Source: Bacteroidota bacterium (GTDB taxonomy: Bacteria > Bacteroidota > Bacteroidia > JABDFU01). From it: a DNA stretch of 64,000 nucleotides. Where the stretch lies: NCBI GenBank assembly GCA_013286655.1, contig JABDFG010000006.1, forward strand, positions 1 to 64,000. Reading direction: 5' to 3'. The notes below the pieces were generated by a model that saw only the letters and a list, made by a program, of their open reading frames with translations, made no database searches and was not told where the DNA came from. A program made the position numbers and the translations under genes. This document shows, piece after piece, positions 1-9,638 of this stretch (position 1 is the first letter of the stretch; each line of letters opens with the position of its first letter).

Positions 1-253
1 ATTCCTGACCTACGATAAATTCCAGCGCGTTATTGGGAACCATAAAGTATTTGAGGGTAAGTCCATATAAAGGCCCTCCCCTCAACCCGAAAGCTGTCGT
101 ATAACCTTCTTTTCCACCATGCCGGGCAAAGCAATGCCCGTTGATGATACCTGTCATAATAATCAATAAACATATTCGTGTAGTCGTCTTCATTTCTTTT
201 CTTTTGTGCAATGTATAAATTAACTAAATTTAAAGCAACAGTTTTTATTAAAA

Positions 254-823
254 TTGAGACAAACAACAACTAAGAAACGTTGCTTTTGGGTAACGCAAGA
301 TCCCTTGTACATCGAATACCACGACAAAGAGTGGGGTCGACCGGTACATGATGACAAAGTGCTGTTTGAGTTTTTAGTGTTGGAAAGTTTCCAGGCAGGG
401 CTAAGCTGGCTCACTGTTTTAAAAAAGCGGGAGAACTTTCGCAAAGCGTTCGCTGATTTTGATGCGAAGAAAATAGCAAAGTTTGATAAACGCAAGTATG
501 AATCCCTGATGCAGGATGCCGGAATTATCAGAAACCGTTTAAAAATAGAAGCTGCGATAAATAATGCCGGCCGTTTTCTGGAGATACAAAAAGAATTCGG
601 ATCATTCGATAAATACGTCTGGTCATTTACTCAGGGAAAAACGATCGTGAATAAACCAAAAGACAGAGCAGAATATCACGCTAAAACGGAAATCTCAGAC
701 GCCATGAGTAAAGACATGGGTAAACGTGGATTTAAATTCAGGGGCTCAACCATCTGCTATGCGTTCATGCAGGCCGTTGGCATCGTTGACGATCACACCA
801 AAGATTGCTTTCGCTGCAAATAG
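254..823 (+). CDS. tag: DNA-3-methyladenine glycosylase I
   Basis: Protein reads CFWVTQDPLYIEYHDKEWGRPVHDD..FEFLVLESFQAGLSW..; typical Tag family residues. Confidence 0.95.
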   Translation: MRQTTTKKRCFWVTQDPLYIEYHDKEWGRPVHDDKVLFEFLVLESFQAGLSWLTVLKKRENFRKAFADFDAKKIAKFDKRKYESLMQDAGIIRNRLKIEAAINNAGRFLEIQKEFGSFDKYVWSFTQGKTIVNKPKDRAEYHAKTEISDAMSKDMGKRGFKFRGSTICYAFMQAVGIVDDHTKDCFRCK

Positions 824-842
824 CACTGTTATTTTAACCCAG

Positions 843-2768
843 CTAAGACAATTTTCCCTGCAGTTCTTCCCACTTAATCATTTCCAATCCCAATCTCTTT
901 TTAGAATCTTCATATTTGCTGAAAAGAGCTCTGTCATTTACAATTGCCTGGTACTGTCCAGGGTCGGCCAGCTTTTCATCAAATGCTTTAATTTCTTTTT
1001 CCAGTCTTTCAATTTCTTTTTCGGTCTTTGAAAGTTGAGTCTGCAGATTTTTCAACTCCTTCTCCATCTTTTGCTTCTCCTCCAGGCCCTTGTTCTCTTC
1101 CGCTGGTTTTTTAATTCCCGGTTCTTTCTTCTCTTTCAGGTCCAGGTCCATCAGCTGCTCAATCCTCTTCTCTTCCAGGTATTCGTTAATATCCCCAAAG
1201 TGTTGTTTTACATTTCCATTCTTAAACTCATACACTTTACTGGTCAGGCCTTGCAAAAAATCCCGGTCATGAGAAACAATAACCAGGCTTCCATCATATT
1301 TCATCAAAGCATTTTTCAGCACCTCCTTCGACCGTATGTCAAGATGGTTAGTAGGCTCATCGAGCACCAGCAAATTATAGGGTTCGAGTAATAATTTGCA
1401 CATGGCGAGACGCGACTTTTCTCCACCCGACAATACTTTCACTTTCTTTTCCGTATCATCTCCGCTAAACAAAAAAGAACCCAGGAGATTGCGCACATTT
1501 TTCCGGACTTCTCCAACAGCCACTTCATCAATCGTATCAAAAACAGTTGCCTCCAGGTCCAGCATTTCCGTTTGATTCTGTGCGTAATAACCGATGTTTA
1601 CATTATGGCCAAGCGTTATTTTACCTTCCGTGATCGCTTGATCGCCTACAATTAATTTCAGCATGGTCGATTTCCCTTCCCCATTACGTCCGACAAAAGC
1701 AATCTTCTCTTCCCGCTCAATCATAAAGTCCACCTTGCTGAAAATTGTTTTTTCACCGTATTGTTTTTTCACCTGATCAGCTTCCACAACAACTTTCCCA
1801 CCACGAGGAGCAGGAGGGAAGCGGAAATAAATACTTGAATTGTCCGATTCATCCACCTCCACAATTTCCAGCTTATCCAGTTTTTTAATGAGCGACTGTG
1901 CAAAAGAAGCTTTATTAGCTTTGGCCCTGTATTTATCAATCAAGCCTTGGGTTTTATCAATGTATTTTTGCTGATTCTTGGCAGCGGCATCCAGCTGATC
2001 TTTGCGTTCTTTACGAAGTATTAAATATTTGGAATAATTGGCACGGTAATCAAAAATTTTACCCATGGATATTTCGATCGTGCGTGTGGTCAGGTTATCC
2101 AAAAAACGTTTATCATGTGAGACCATTACTACGGATCCGTAATAACTCCTTAAAAAATTCTCCAACCACAAAATGGATTCAATATCCAGGTGGTTGGTAG
2201 GCTCATCCAGCAAAACCACATTTGGTTTTTGCAATAAAATTTTGGCCAGCTCGATGCGCATGCGCCATCCCCCGCTGAACTCATCCGTAAGCCGGGTAAA
2301 ATCCTTGCGCTCAAAGCCCAGTCCCAGAAGCGTAATTTCTATTTTTTCGTTGATAGCGCCAGCTCCGATCAGGTCGAGGCGTTCATGCGCCTCATTGAGC
2401 TGGGTGATGAGGTTCATGTAAGCGTCCGATTCGTAATCCGTGCGGGTTTCCAGCTGATGGGTGATGGTCACAATAGCGGCCTCCAGTTTTTTCACTTCAT
2501 CAAAAGCAGTGGCGGCTTCATCAAAAACTGTTTTGCCCAGATTATGCACCATATCCTGGGGCAAATAACCGATTGTACATTCATTCGGCTTCGAGACCTC
2601 CCCTTTCTGTGGCTTTTGCAGGCCAGCCAATATCTTCAAAAGAGTAGATTTTCCCGCTCCATTCTTCCCTGCAAGACCAATCCGATCCTGTTTATTAATT
2701 AAAAAAGAAATGTCTTCAAAAAGAAAGGAACCTCCAAATCCAACACTCAACCCACTTACAGATATCAT
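843..2768 (-). CDS. ABC-F family ATPase (duplicated ABC domains)
   Basis: Two Walker A (GKNGAGKST, GRNGEGKST), two ABC signatures (LSGG/FSGG), DEPTNHLD twice, coiled-coil C-terminus. Confidence 0.95.
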   Translation of the reverse strand: MISVSGLSVGFGGSFLFEDISFLINKQDRIGLAGKNGAGKSTLLKILAGLQKPQKGEVSKPNECTIGYLPQDMVHNLGKTVFDEAATAFDEVKKLEAAIVTITHQLETRTDYESDAYMNLITQLNEAHERLDLIGAGAINEKIEITLLGLGFERKDFTRLTDEFSGGWRMRIELAKILLQKPNVVLLDEPTNHLDIESILWLENFLRSYYGSVVMVSHDKRFLDNLTTRTIEISMGKIFDYRANYSKYLILRKERKDQLDAAAKNQQKYIDKTQGLIDKYRAKANKASFAQSLIKKLDKLEIVEVDESDNSSIYFRFPPAPRGGKVVVEADQVKKQYGEKTIFSKVDFMIEREEKIAFVGRNGEGKSTMLKLIVGDQAITEGKITLGHNVNIGYYAQNQTEMLDLEATVFDTIDEVAVGEVRKNVRNLLGSFLFSGDDTEKKVKVLSGGEKSRLAMCKLLLEPYNLLVLDEPTNHLDIRSKEVLKNALMKYDGSLVIVSHDRDFLQGLTSKVYEFKNGNVKQHFGDINEYLEEKRIEQLMDLDLKEKKEPGIKKPAEENKGLEEKQKMEKELKNLQTQLSKTEKEIERLEKEIKAFDEKLADPGQYQAIVNDRALFSKYEDSKKRLGLEMIKWEELQGKLS

Positions 2769-2901
2769 TTTTCAAAATTAAGTTCGCAAAGATACGAAAT
2801 GTAAGGAAAAACGAGTGACATCTTATTTTGATAAGTATAATTCGTAAATTGTAATCCAAGAGCACATAGAAAACGCTCCACTGAATTTTTAAAACACAAT
2901 C

Positions 2902-5733
2902 ATGAAAAAGGCAGCTCTTTTTACTTTATCCGCAGGATTTTTAATTACCCTGAGTTTTTTTATGGCGAGTTATCTCCGGATTATAAGGCAAAAGCAAGAA
3001 GTAAATCAGAAGAGCTCAAAATCAATGGACTCAGAAGAAGCCGGTCTATGGGACTGGGAACAGATGCGTCTACAGGATCCGGTTACAGGAATGATTCCCG
3101 ATCATATTCAGCAGAAAGAACAAATTTTTGCTTCTTACTTACCCAGCGATGATAGATCAGATAATAGTGCACTCAGAACGCTTAATCAAAGTTCCTGGGC
3201 TCAGGTCGGTCCCTGGAATGTAGGAGGAAGGACAAGAGCAATGGCAATTGATATCAATAACGATAATGTCATTATTGCCGGTTCTGTTTCGGGCACCTTA
3301 TTCCGTTCTGTTAACGGAGGAAAAAACTGGACACCTGTTTCCTCTCTTGCAATGGAGCCATTTGGTTCCACCTGCATAGTTCAAGATCCGCGAAAAGACA
3401 AAACGAACATTTGGTACCTTGGAACCGGTGAAAACATAGGGTCTTCCGCTGGTGCGGTGGGTGCGTATTATCAGGGTAACGGAGTTTATAAATCCTTAGA
3501 CAGTGGCATAACGTGGACATCACTCAGCGCTACAGTATACAATGCGCCCCAATCATTTCATCCATTTGATGGTATCTGGAATATCGCAGTTAATCCTGTC
3601 GATACCGCTCATGACGAAGTTTATTGTGCCGTTATAGGGGGTATTTACAAGAGCCTGGATGGGGGAAATACCTGGAATACGGCTATCGGAACTCCTGGAA
3701 ACAGTAGCACTGACTACACGGATCTGGTAATAACACCGTCGGGAATCATTTACGCAACACTTAGTTCGGGAGGTTCAAAATCGGGTATCTGGCGTTCAAC
3801 AGATGGAATAACATTCACTAACATTACACCCATTTCTTTTCCAGCTACCTATAATAGGATCGTTATGGGTTACGCGCCTTCTGATTTAAATCAGGTTTAT
3901 TTCTTAGCGAATACACCGGGGTTTGGCCGGGCAGATAGTATTTCAAAGGGAAATGTTAACTGGAACAGTTTATGGAAATACCGGTACGTTTCCGGTGATG
4001 GCTCAGGAGCAGGTGGAAATTGGACAGACTTGTCTTCTAATCTTCCGGGAGGAGGAACCCAAACGGTTTCCAATTTCGAGACCCAGGGCACAGGTTATGA
4101 CATGCTTGTAAAAGTGTTGCCAACAGATACCAATATTGTTTTCATAGGTGGGACCAATTTATACCGTTCTACGGACGGATTTAAAACTAAAAACAATGTC
4201 CATCAAATTGGTGGTTACCATTTAGGACTTACTTCTTTTAATGGTCCTCCGGTAAACTCTTTGTATCCGGATCATCATCCGGATCAACACGCCCTTGCTT
4301 TTTTTAGTTCCAGTAGTAATAGTATGGTCAGTTCAAATGACGGAGGTGTTTTTAAGACATTGAACAATACCCTGGACACCGTTCAGTGGATCTCACTCGA
4401 CAGCGGCTATGTAACTTCCCAGTTTTTTACGGTGGCAATGGATCATGCCTCTTCAGGAGATAATGTGGTAACGGGAGGATTACAGGATAATGGAAGTCGT
4501 TTTACCAATTCACCTGATCTTACTATCCCCTGGACCTTTCCCGCTGGAGGTGATGGTAATTACTGTGCCATTGCCGACCATAAATCGATGTACTATTTTG
4601 CAACTACCGGGAGCCGTATTTTTAAGGAATCGCTCGATGTGAATGGTAACGTTACAGGCTTAAATAGAATTGATCCCATAGGCGGAAAAGGGTATTTGTT
4701 TGTAAATCCTTATCTACTTGATCCGAATAACAATAACCTCATGTACCTCGCTGGAGGTAATTTCATTTGGAGAAATAATGATCTTTCAGCTATTCCTCTT
4801 CTGAATAAATATGATTCTATCAGTACGAACTGGATTAAATTTCCGGATTCCATAAACACAGGAACAATTTCAGCACTTGCCATATCTAAAACGAATCCTG
4901 TCAATAGACTCTATTATGGAACCAGTGCGGGTGCACTATTTAAAATAGATAGTGCCAGCAGTTATACAGGTGCTATACCACCCGTAAACAGGACAACCGG
5001 ACTGACGAATGCAGGCGCTGCGACAAACGGATACATTACCTGTATCACAGTAAACCCTCTTAATGCCAATAATATAATGGTCGTTTACAGCAATTATAAT
5101 GTGTACAGCTTATTCTACAGTACAGATGGAGGAATCACCTTTACAAAGGTGGCAGGAAATCTCGAACAGTTTTCGAGTGGCAGCGGGGATGGGCCTTCCT
5201 GTCGCTGGGCCTCCATTATCCCGGTAAACAATGGGACCGTTTATATGGTAGCCACCAGCACTGGTTTATACGCTACAGACACATTGATGGGTCTGGCAAC
5301 AGTATGGATCCAGCAGGGAAGCAATACTATCGGCGGCGTTGTGTGCGACATGATTGATTACCGTACCACAGACGGATTTGTTGCAGTGGCTACCCATGGG
5401 AAAGGGGTCTTTACTACACATATAACAAGCACAAAAGATGTCATGAATATAGATGAGCTGAAGAAGCAAAGCGACATTTCACTCACAAACTTCCCCAATC
5501 CCTTCAGTAATTCCACCACCATTGCAATTAACCTCGAAACACCTTCTAAAGTAACCATTCAGGTGATGGATACGAAAGGGGAAATGGAGGAAACAATTAT
5601 TACTAACCAGGAAATGGCAGCGGGCACAACGAACATATCCTTTAACTCTAACACCTATTCCCCAGGTATGTATTACGTCGTTGTAACAACGGGAAGCAAG
5701 GTGAAAATTCAGAAAATGCTGATTGTAAAATAA
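2902..5733 (+). CDS. T9SS-secreted BNR/VPS10-like propeller protein
   Basis: Signal peptide; repeated YKSLDGGNTWN / YRSTDGF motifs; C-terminal FPNPFSNSTTIAINL..KIQKMLIVK sorting domain. Confidence 0.85.
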   Translation: MKKAALFTLSAGFLITLSFFMASYLRIIRQKQEVNQKSSKSMDSEEAGLWDWEQMRLQDPVTGMIPDHIQQKEQIFASYLPSDDRSDNSALRTLNQSSWAQVGPWNVGGRTRAMAIDINNDNVIIAGSVSGTLFRSVNGGKNWTPVSSLAMEPFGSTCIVQDPRKDKTNIWYLGTGENIGSSAGAVGAYYQGNGVYKSLDSGITWTSLSATVYNAPQSFHPFDGIWNIAVNPVDTAHDEVYCAVIGGIYKSLDGGNTWNTAIGTPGNSSTDYTDLVITPSGIIYATLSSGGSKSGIWRSTDGITFTNITPISFPATYNRIVMGYAPSDLNQVYFLANTPGFGRADSISKGNVNWNSLWKYRYVSGDGSGAGGNWTDLSSNLPGGGTQTVSNFETQGTGYDMLVKVLPTDTNIVFIGGTNLYRSTDGFKTKNNVHQIGGYHLGLTSFNGPPVNSLYPDHHPDQHALAFFSSSSNSMVSSNDGGVFKTLNNTLDTVQWISLDSGYVTSQFFTVAMDHASSGDNVVTGGLQDNGSRFTNSPDLTIPWTFPAGGDGNYCAIADHKSMYYFATTGSRIFKESLDVNGNVTGLNRIDPIGGKGYLFVNPYLLDPNNNNLMYLAGGNFIWRNNDLSAIPLLNKYDSISTNWIKFPDSINTGTISALAISKTNPVNRLYYGTSAGALFKIDSASSYTGAIPPVNRTTGLTNAGAATNGYITCITVNPLNANNIMVVYSNYNVYSLFYSTDGGITFTKVAGNLEQFSSGSGDGPSCRWASIIPVNNGTVYMVATSTGLYATDTLMGLATVWIQQGSNTIGGVVCDMIDYRTTDGFVAVATHGKGVFTTHITSTKDVMNIDELKKQSDISLTNFPNPFSNSTTIAINLETPSKVTIQVMDTKGEMEETIITNQEMAAGTTNISFNSNTYSPGMYYVVVTTGSKVKIQKMLIVK

Positions 5734-5816
5734 TTTTTTCCCTAACTGTCTGGATTTTTTCTAATTTGGCGCTCGGAGCAAATAGGTTTTTGTGATCACT
5801 GGATAATGTTTAGAGT

Positions 5817-6317
5817 ATGAAATGTAAATTTTTTATCATCGCTTTAGTTGCCGTAAGCTACCTGTTCGGACAGGACAATAACCCCAAAATAGGAACTGCT
5901 TTTGTACAAACGCTTTCCGGGAAAAGTCTCAGTACAGATTCTCTCAGCAATGGGGGAAAGCCTATTCTGATCAGCTTCTGGGCTACCTGGTGTAAGCCAT
6001 GTGTAGCAGAATTAAATGCGATCAATGAGAACTATAGTGATTGGCAAAAAGAAACCGGGGTAAAAGTCATTGCGATTTCTGTTGATGATGCCAGGACCAT
6101 GAATAACGTTGCACCCTTCATCAATGGACGCAACTGGAACTACGAAGTATACCTTGATCCAAATGGAGAATTTCAAAGAGCAATGAGTGTAAATTTAGTT
6201 CCCCATAGTTTTATCATCAACGGGAAGCGCGAAATCGTTTCCCAACATACCTCTTATAATCCGGGAGACGAAGATAAATTATACGAAGAAATCAAGAAAA
6301 TAAGTTCTGCCAAGTAA
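5817..6317 (+). CDS. TlpA-like thioredoxin family protein
   Basis: FWATWCKPCVAELNAIN active-site motif. Confidence 0.9.
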   Translation: MKCKFFIIALVAVSYLFGQDNNPKIGTAFVQTLSGKSLSTDSLSNGGKPILISFWATWCKPCVAELNAINENYSDWQKETGVKVIAISVDDARTMNNVAPFINGRNWNYEVYLDPNGEFQRAMSVNLVPHSFIINGKREIVSQHTSYNPGDEDKLYEEIKKISSAK

Positions 6318-6327
6318 CTCCTCCCGC

Positions 6328-7956
6328 ATGAATTTCAGTTTTAAAGGATTTGTTTTTTTAAGCGGCTTGTTTTTTTTAGGACTTCAGGGAGAAGCCCAGA
6401 TAGGTGTTCCTTCTGGGTTAAGCGGAAATGTAGAGATCGATGCCCAGACCTACAAACACGATTCCTTGATCGGAGCACCTAAGGTTCCGGAAAAGATCAA
6501 TTCCAATGCCTTCATAAATCTTCTATATAACAACGGTCCCATTAACGCAGGTTTAAGGTATGAATCCTATGCCGACGTCCTGCAGGGATACGATCCGAGA
6601 TACAATGGCAATGGCATTATGTATCGGTATATCGAATTTGTGAAAAATGAATTAACCGTAACAGCGGGTAGCTTCTATGAACAATTTGGAAGTGGGATGA
6701 TCTTACGTGGTTATTTTCAACCAGGTCTTGGAGTGGACAATGCATTTGACGGTTTCCGGGTTAAATACAGAAAAAATGGAATAACACTGAAGGCCTTCGT
6801 TGCCCGGCAACGCGAATATTGGGTAAATGGCCCCGGCATTGTACGAGGCATTGACGCGGAAGTAAACATAAACGAATTAATTCCTGCTTTTGCCAACTCG
6901 AAAAATATCATTACGCTGGGCAGTAGTTTCGTAAGCAAGTACCAGGCGGCAGACGATCCGGTATACAACCTTCCGGAGAATGTCGGGGCATTCGCTGCGC
7001 GCATGAATATCCACCGGGAAGGTTTTAATTTTTATTCCGAATATGCTCTGAAGGCCAACGACCCTTCCCTTGAAAACAATTTTATTTATAAAAATGGCCA
7101 GGCCTTATACCTTACAGGTGGATACAGTAAGAAAGGATTTGGGTTCACCGTAACCGCAAAACGTCTGGACAATATGGATTTCAGGAGCGATCGGAATGGA
7201 ACATTGAATGACTTAAATATAAACTATCTCCCCGCTATCTCTGAACAATACACCTATCGTCTCGCCACACTATATCCTTATGCTACCCAGGATCTGGGCG
7301 AAATGGGAGCATCCGCTAAGATGTATTATCAGTTTCAGCCCGGCACCGCTATAGGAGGAGAATACGGAACCTTATTAAGCCTTGAAACGAGCCAGGTGAA
7401 TAGTATCCAGATGAATCCGGTAAGTTCGGGGCTTGGCTATACCTCTAATTTTTTTGAAATTGGCAACACTGTTTATTATTCGGACGTAAATATTGAGCTT
7501 AGTAAAAAAATAAGTAAAGAATTTAAACTATCATTGAATTACCTCTACGAACAATACAACATGGCGGTTGTACAGGGACATCCGGACACACCAATGGTAT
7601 ATGCCCATATTGGAGTCTTGGACATGCAATATAAATTCAGTTCCCACAAAACGCTGAGGATGGAACTTCAGCATTTATATACCAAGGAAGACAGAGGTAA
7701 TTGGGCCTTTGCATTGGTGGAATACTACCTTCCTCATGGATGGTCATTCAATGCATTTGATCAGTACAATTACGGAAATCCTGTGCCGTCCCTGCAATTG
7801 CATTATCCCAGTGTCGGAGTGGCATATGTAAAAAACACATCGAGAATAGCTCTTGGCTATGGGAAGCAGGTAGCCGGACTGCTATGTGTAGGAGGAGTAT
7901 GCCGGTATGTGCCGGCCTCTGATGGTTTTAGCGTATCCCTGACAAGCAGTTTCTAA
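6328..7956 (+). CDS. DUF6029-like outer-membrane beta-barrel protein
   Basis: Signal peptide, beta-rich sequence, gene order TlpA-DUF6029-Omp28; family assigned from memory of GLRYESY..GSFYEQFGSGMILRGY. Confidence 0.7.
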   Translation: MNFSFKGFVFLSGLFFLGLQGEAQIGVPSGLSGNVEIDAQTYKHDSLIGAPKVPEKINSNAFINLLYNNGPINAGLRYESYADVLQGYDPRYNGNGIMYRYIEFVKNELTVTAGSFYEQFGSGMILRGYFQPGLGVDNAFDGFRVKYRKNGITLKAFVARQREYWVNGPGIVRGIDAEVNINELIPAFANSKNIITLGSSFVSKYQAADDPVYNLPENVGAFAARMNIHREGFNFYSEYALKANDPSLENNFIYKNGQALYLTGGYSKKGFGFTVTAKRLDNMDFRSDRNGTLNDLNINYLPAISEQYTYRLATLYPYATQDLGEMGASAKMYYQFQPGTAIGGEYGTLLSLETSQVNSIQMNPVSSGLGYTSNFFEIGNTVYYSDVNIELSKKISKEFKLSLNYLYEQYNMAVVQGHPDTPMVYAHIGVLDMQYKFSSHKTLRMELQHLYTKEDRGNWAFALVEYYLPHGWSFNAFDQYNYGNPVPSLQLHYPSVGVAYVKNTSRIALGYGKQVAGLLCVGGVCRYVPASDGFSVSLTSSF

Positions 7957-7970
7957 GGAATAAGTATACT

Positions 7971-8825
7971 TTAGGGAAGTAAATTCGTTTGTTGTGCCTG
8001 GATAACTTCGTTGGTAGAATTATTAAAGACATAGGCAACAAGGTGGCAGTTCTTAGGAACCAAAGCGGAATCCAATGTACAGGTGTAATTATTTGACCAG
8101 ACGGAATAAGCGCTGGGATTAGACGCAATTTGTTGTCCCCAGTCTCCATTCAGGTTCCCCCGCAATACATGCATAAAAACATATTTAAGGTTAAACGGTC
8201 CACTTCCCATTATCTGGGCATTAATAATACTGTCCTCCGTATATTCCAGGCATAAGCTATAGGTGCCTTTTAGATTACTTAGCCAGTTAACACTAACAGA
8301 AAATGCCGATTGTTTGATGAGGGGGTTATAATTGGAATTGGAGATAATGATATTTGCAGCAGCAGTATCATTGACGAAAGTTTGGATAGCGGCACCCCAG
8401 GACCCTGAACCCAGCAGGGCTGGACGGCTTTGACTTCCCCCTGCGTATGGTTTACGGTTCACCATTGCGGAAGGATCCCCGCTAATTCCAAAATAAGAAG
8501 CATATTCGTTTCCGGAAGAAGTTTCGAAATTATAATTAAACGGTGCCCCAATGGGATCCGCCAGGCTCAAGGCATGAATAGCAACAGGAATGACCCTTCC
8601 TTTAAAGGTACTATCGATAAAACCTTCCACTATCTGTGCAGCAGCAGGACAATTGGGACAAGTATGTCCTGTAAATTCCTCCAAAAGAATATTCCGGGAA
8701 TTAGGAAATGTAGCGACAGCAGATTGAGTTTTTTTGTAGGGCGGAACTATTTTATCACAAGCATTGAAGAACGCAAGGATAAGTCCTGCAATAACCACTC
8801 CGGCAACTGATCTTAAAATTTGCAT
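7971..8825 (-). CDS. Omp28-related outer-membrane lipoprotein
   Basis: Lipobox-like N-terminus (FFNAC) and NILLEEFTGHTCPNCPAAAQIV motif. Confidence 0.85.
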   Translation of the reverse strand: MQILRSVAGVVIAGLILAFFNACDKIVPPYKKTQSAVATFPNSRNILLEEFTGHTCPNCPAAAQIVEGFIDSTFKGRVIPVAIHALSLADPIGAPFNYNFETSSGNEYASYFGISGDPSAMVNRKPYAGGSQSRPALLGSGSWGAAIQTFVNDTAAANIIISNSNYNPLIKQSAFSVSVNWLSNLKGTYSLCLEYTEDSIINAQIMGSGPFNLKYVFMHVLRGNLNGDWGQQIASNPSAYSVWSNNYTCTLDSALVPKNCHLVAYVFNNSTNEVIQAQQTNLLP

Positions 8826-8858
8826 GTGAGCTTATAAAAAGAATGCATTTGTTTTCAT

Positions 8859-9584
8859 TCAATGTGAAACGACCAGTTTCCGCGAGGAAGGAGCCATGCC
8901 GCTAGCCTGAAAGCTACACGTAAATATACCGGAAGGCAAATCGTCAATAGGGATATTCATGGTTCCCGTTGAAGGGCTCAAAAGCCATGTTTTGACGAGC
9001 TGACCGAGGGAATTATAAATCCTTAACTGTGCATCAAAATCAGTGTGATAGGTAAAGCTCAATATACTATTCGCAGGGTTAGGATACAAGGAAGAAACCT
9101 GAACACTCTTGGAAGAAATAATAGGCACACCGGTCGGATTCACTATAAATTTCACAAATATCCAGGCAGAATCGGTAGCAGATTGAGTTACAACATCATA
9201 TCGGATAATTGTTGTACCCTCAGACATGGCAACATATTCGGTAAAAAGAGCATTCGGATTTTTCCCCTTGGGTGTAGTAAAGGAAGAAGAGGCATAGTTT
9301 GTATTATCTGGAACATTTGCCAAACAAGTGATACCCACACAAATAGTATATTGGCAATTAGCTACCGCGATAGCGGTGGGAAAACAATTTATTCCAACAA
9401 CAAGAGGAACCAGGCTGTTATTGATGTAAAAATGATCGCTAAGTGTGTTATATATCTCTCCATAGACAAGCACCGTATCACCATTTGCAAGTACATGTCC
9501 GGAAGTATCCTGCAATGATAATTGCCCATAACTGCTTACAGAAAGACATGCGATAATGATGAAGGAGAGTATGGTCTGTTTCAT
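8859..9584 (-). CDS. T9SS type A sorting domain-containing protein
   Basis: Signal peptide; C-terminal SSLYPNPANSILSFTYHTDFDAQLRIYNSLGQLVKTW..SSRKLVVSH. Confidence 0.8.
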   Translation of the reverse strand: MKQTILSFIIIACLSVSSYGQLSLQDTSGHVLANGDTVLVYGEIYNTLSDHFYINNSLVPLVVGINCFPTAIAVANCQYTICVGITCLANVPDNTNYASSSFTTPKGKNPNALFTEYVAMSEGTTIIRYDVVTQSATDSAWIFVKFIVNPTGVPIISSKSVQVSSLYPNPANSILSFTYHTDFDAQLRIYNSLGQLVKTWLLSPSTGTMNIPIDDLPSGIFTCSFQASGMAPSSRKLVVSH

Positions 9585-9638
9585 TTGAATGTGGTTTTAC
9601 TCGTGCAGAAATTGTCGCTGAATAAATTTAATCATTTA

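Noticed and set aside
2385-2702. Plus-strand ORFs opposite the ABC-F gene and many similar antisense ORFs in the track
   Set aside because: Shadow ORFs fully inside strongly supported genes on the other strand, with no coding-like composition.
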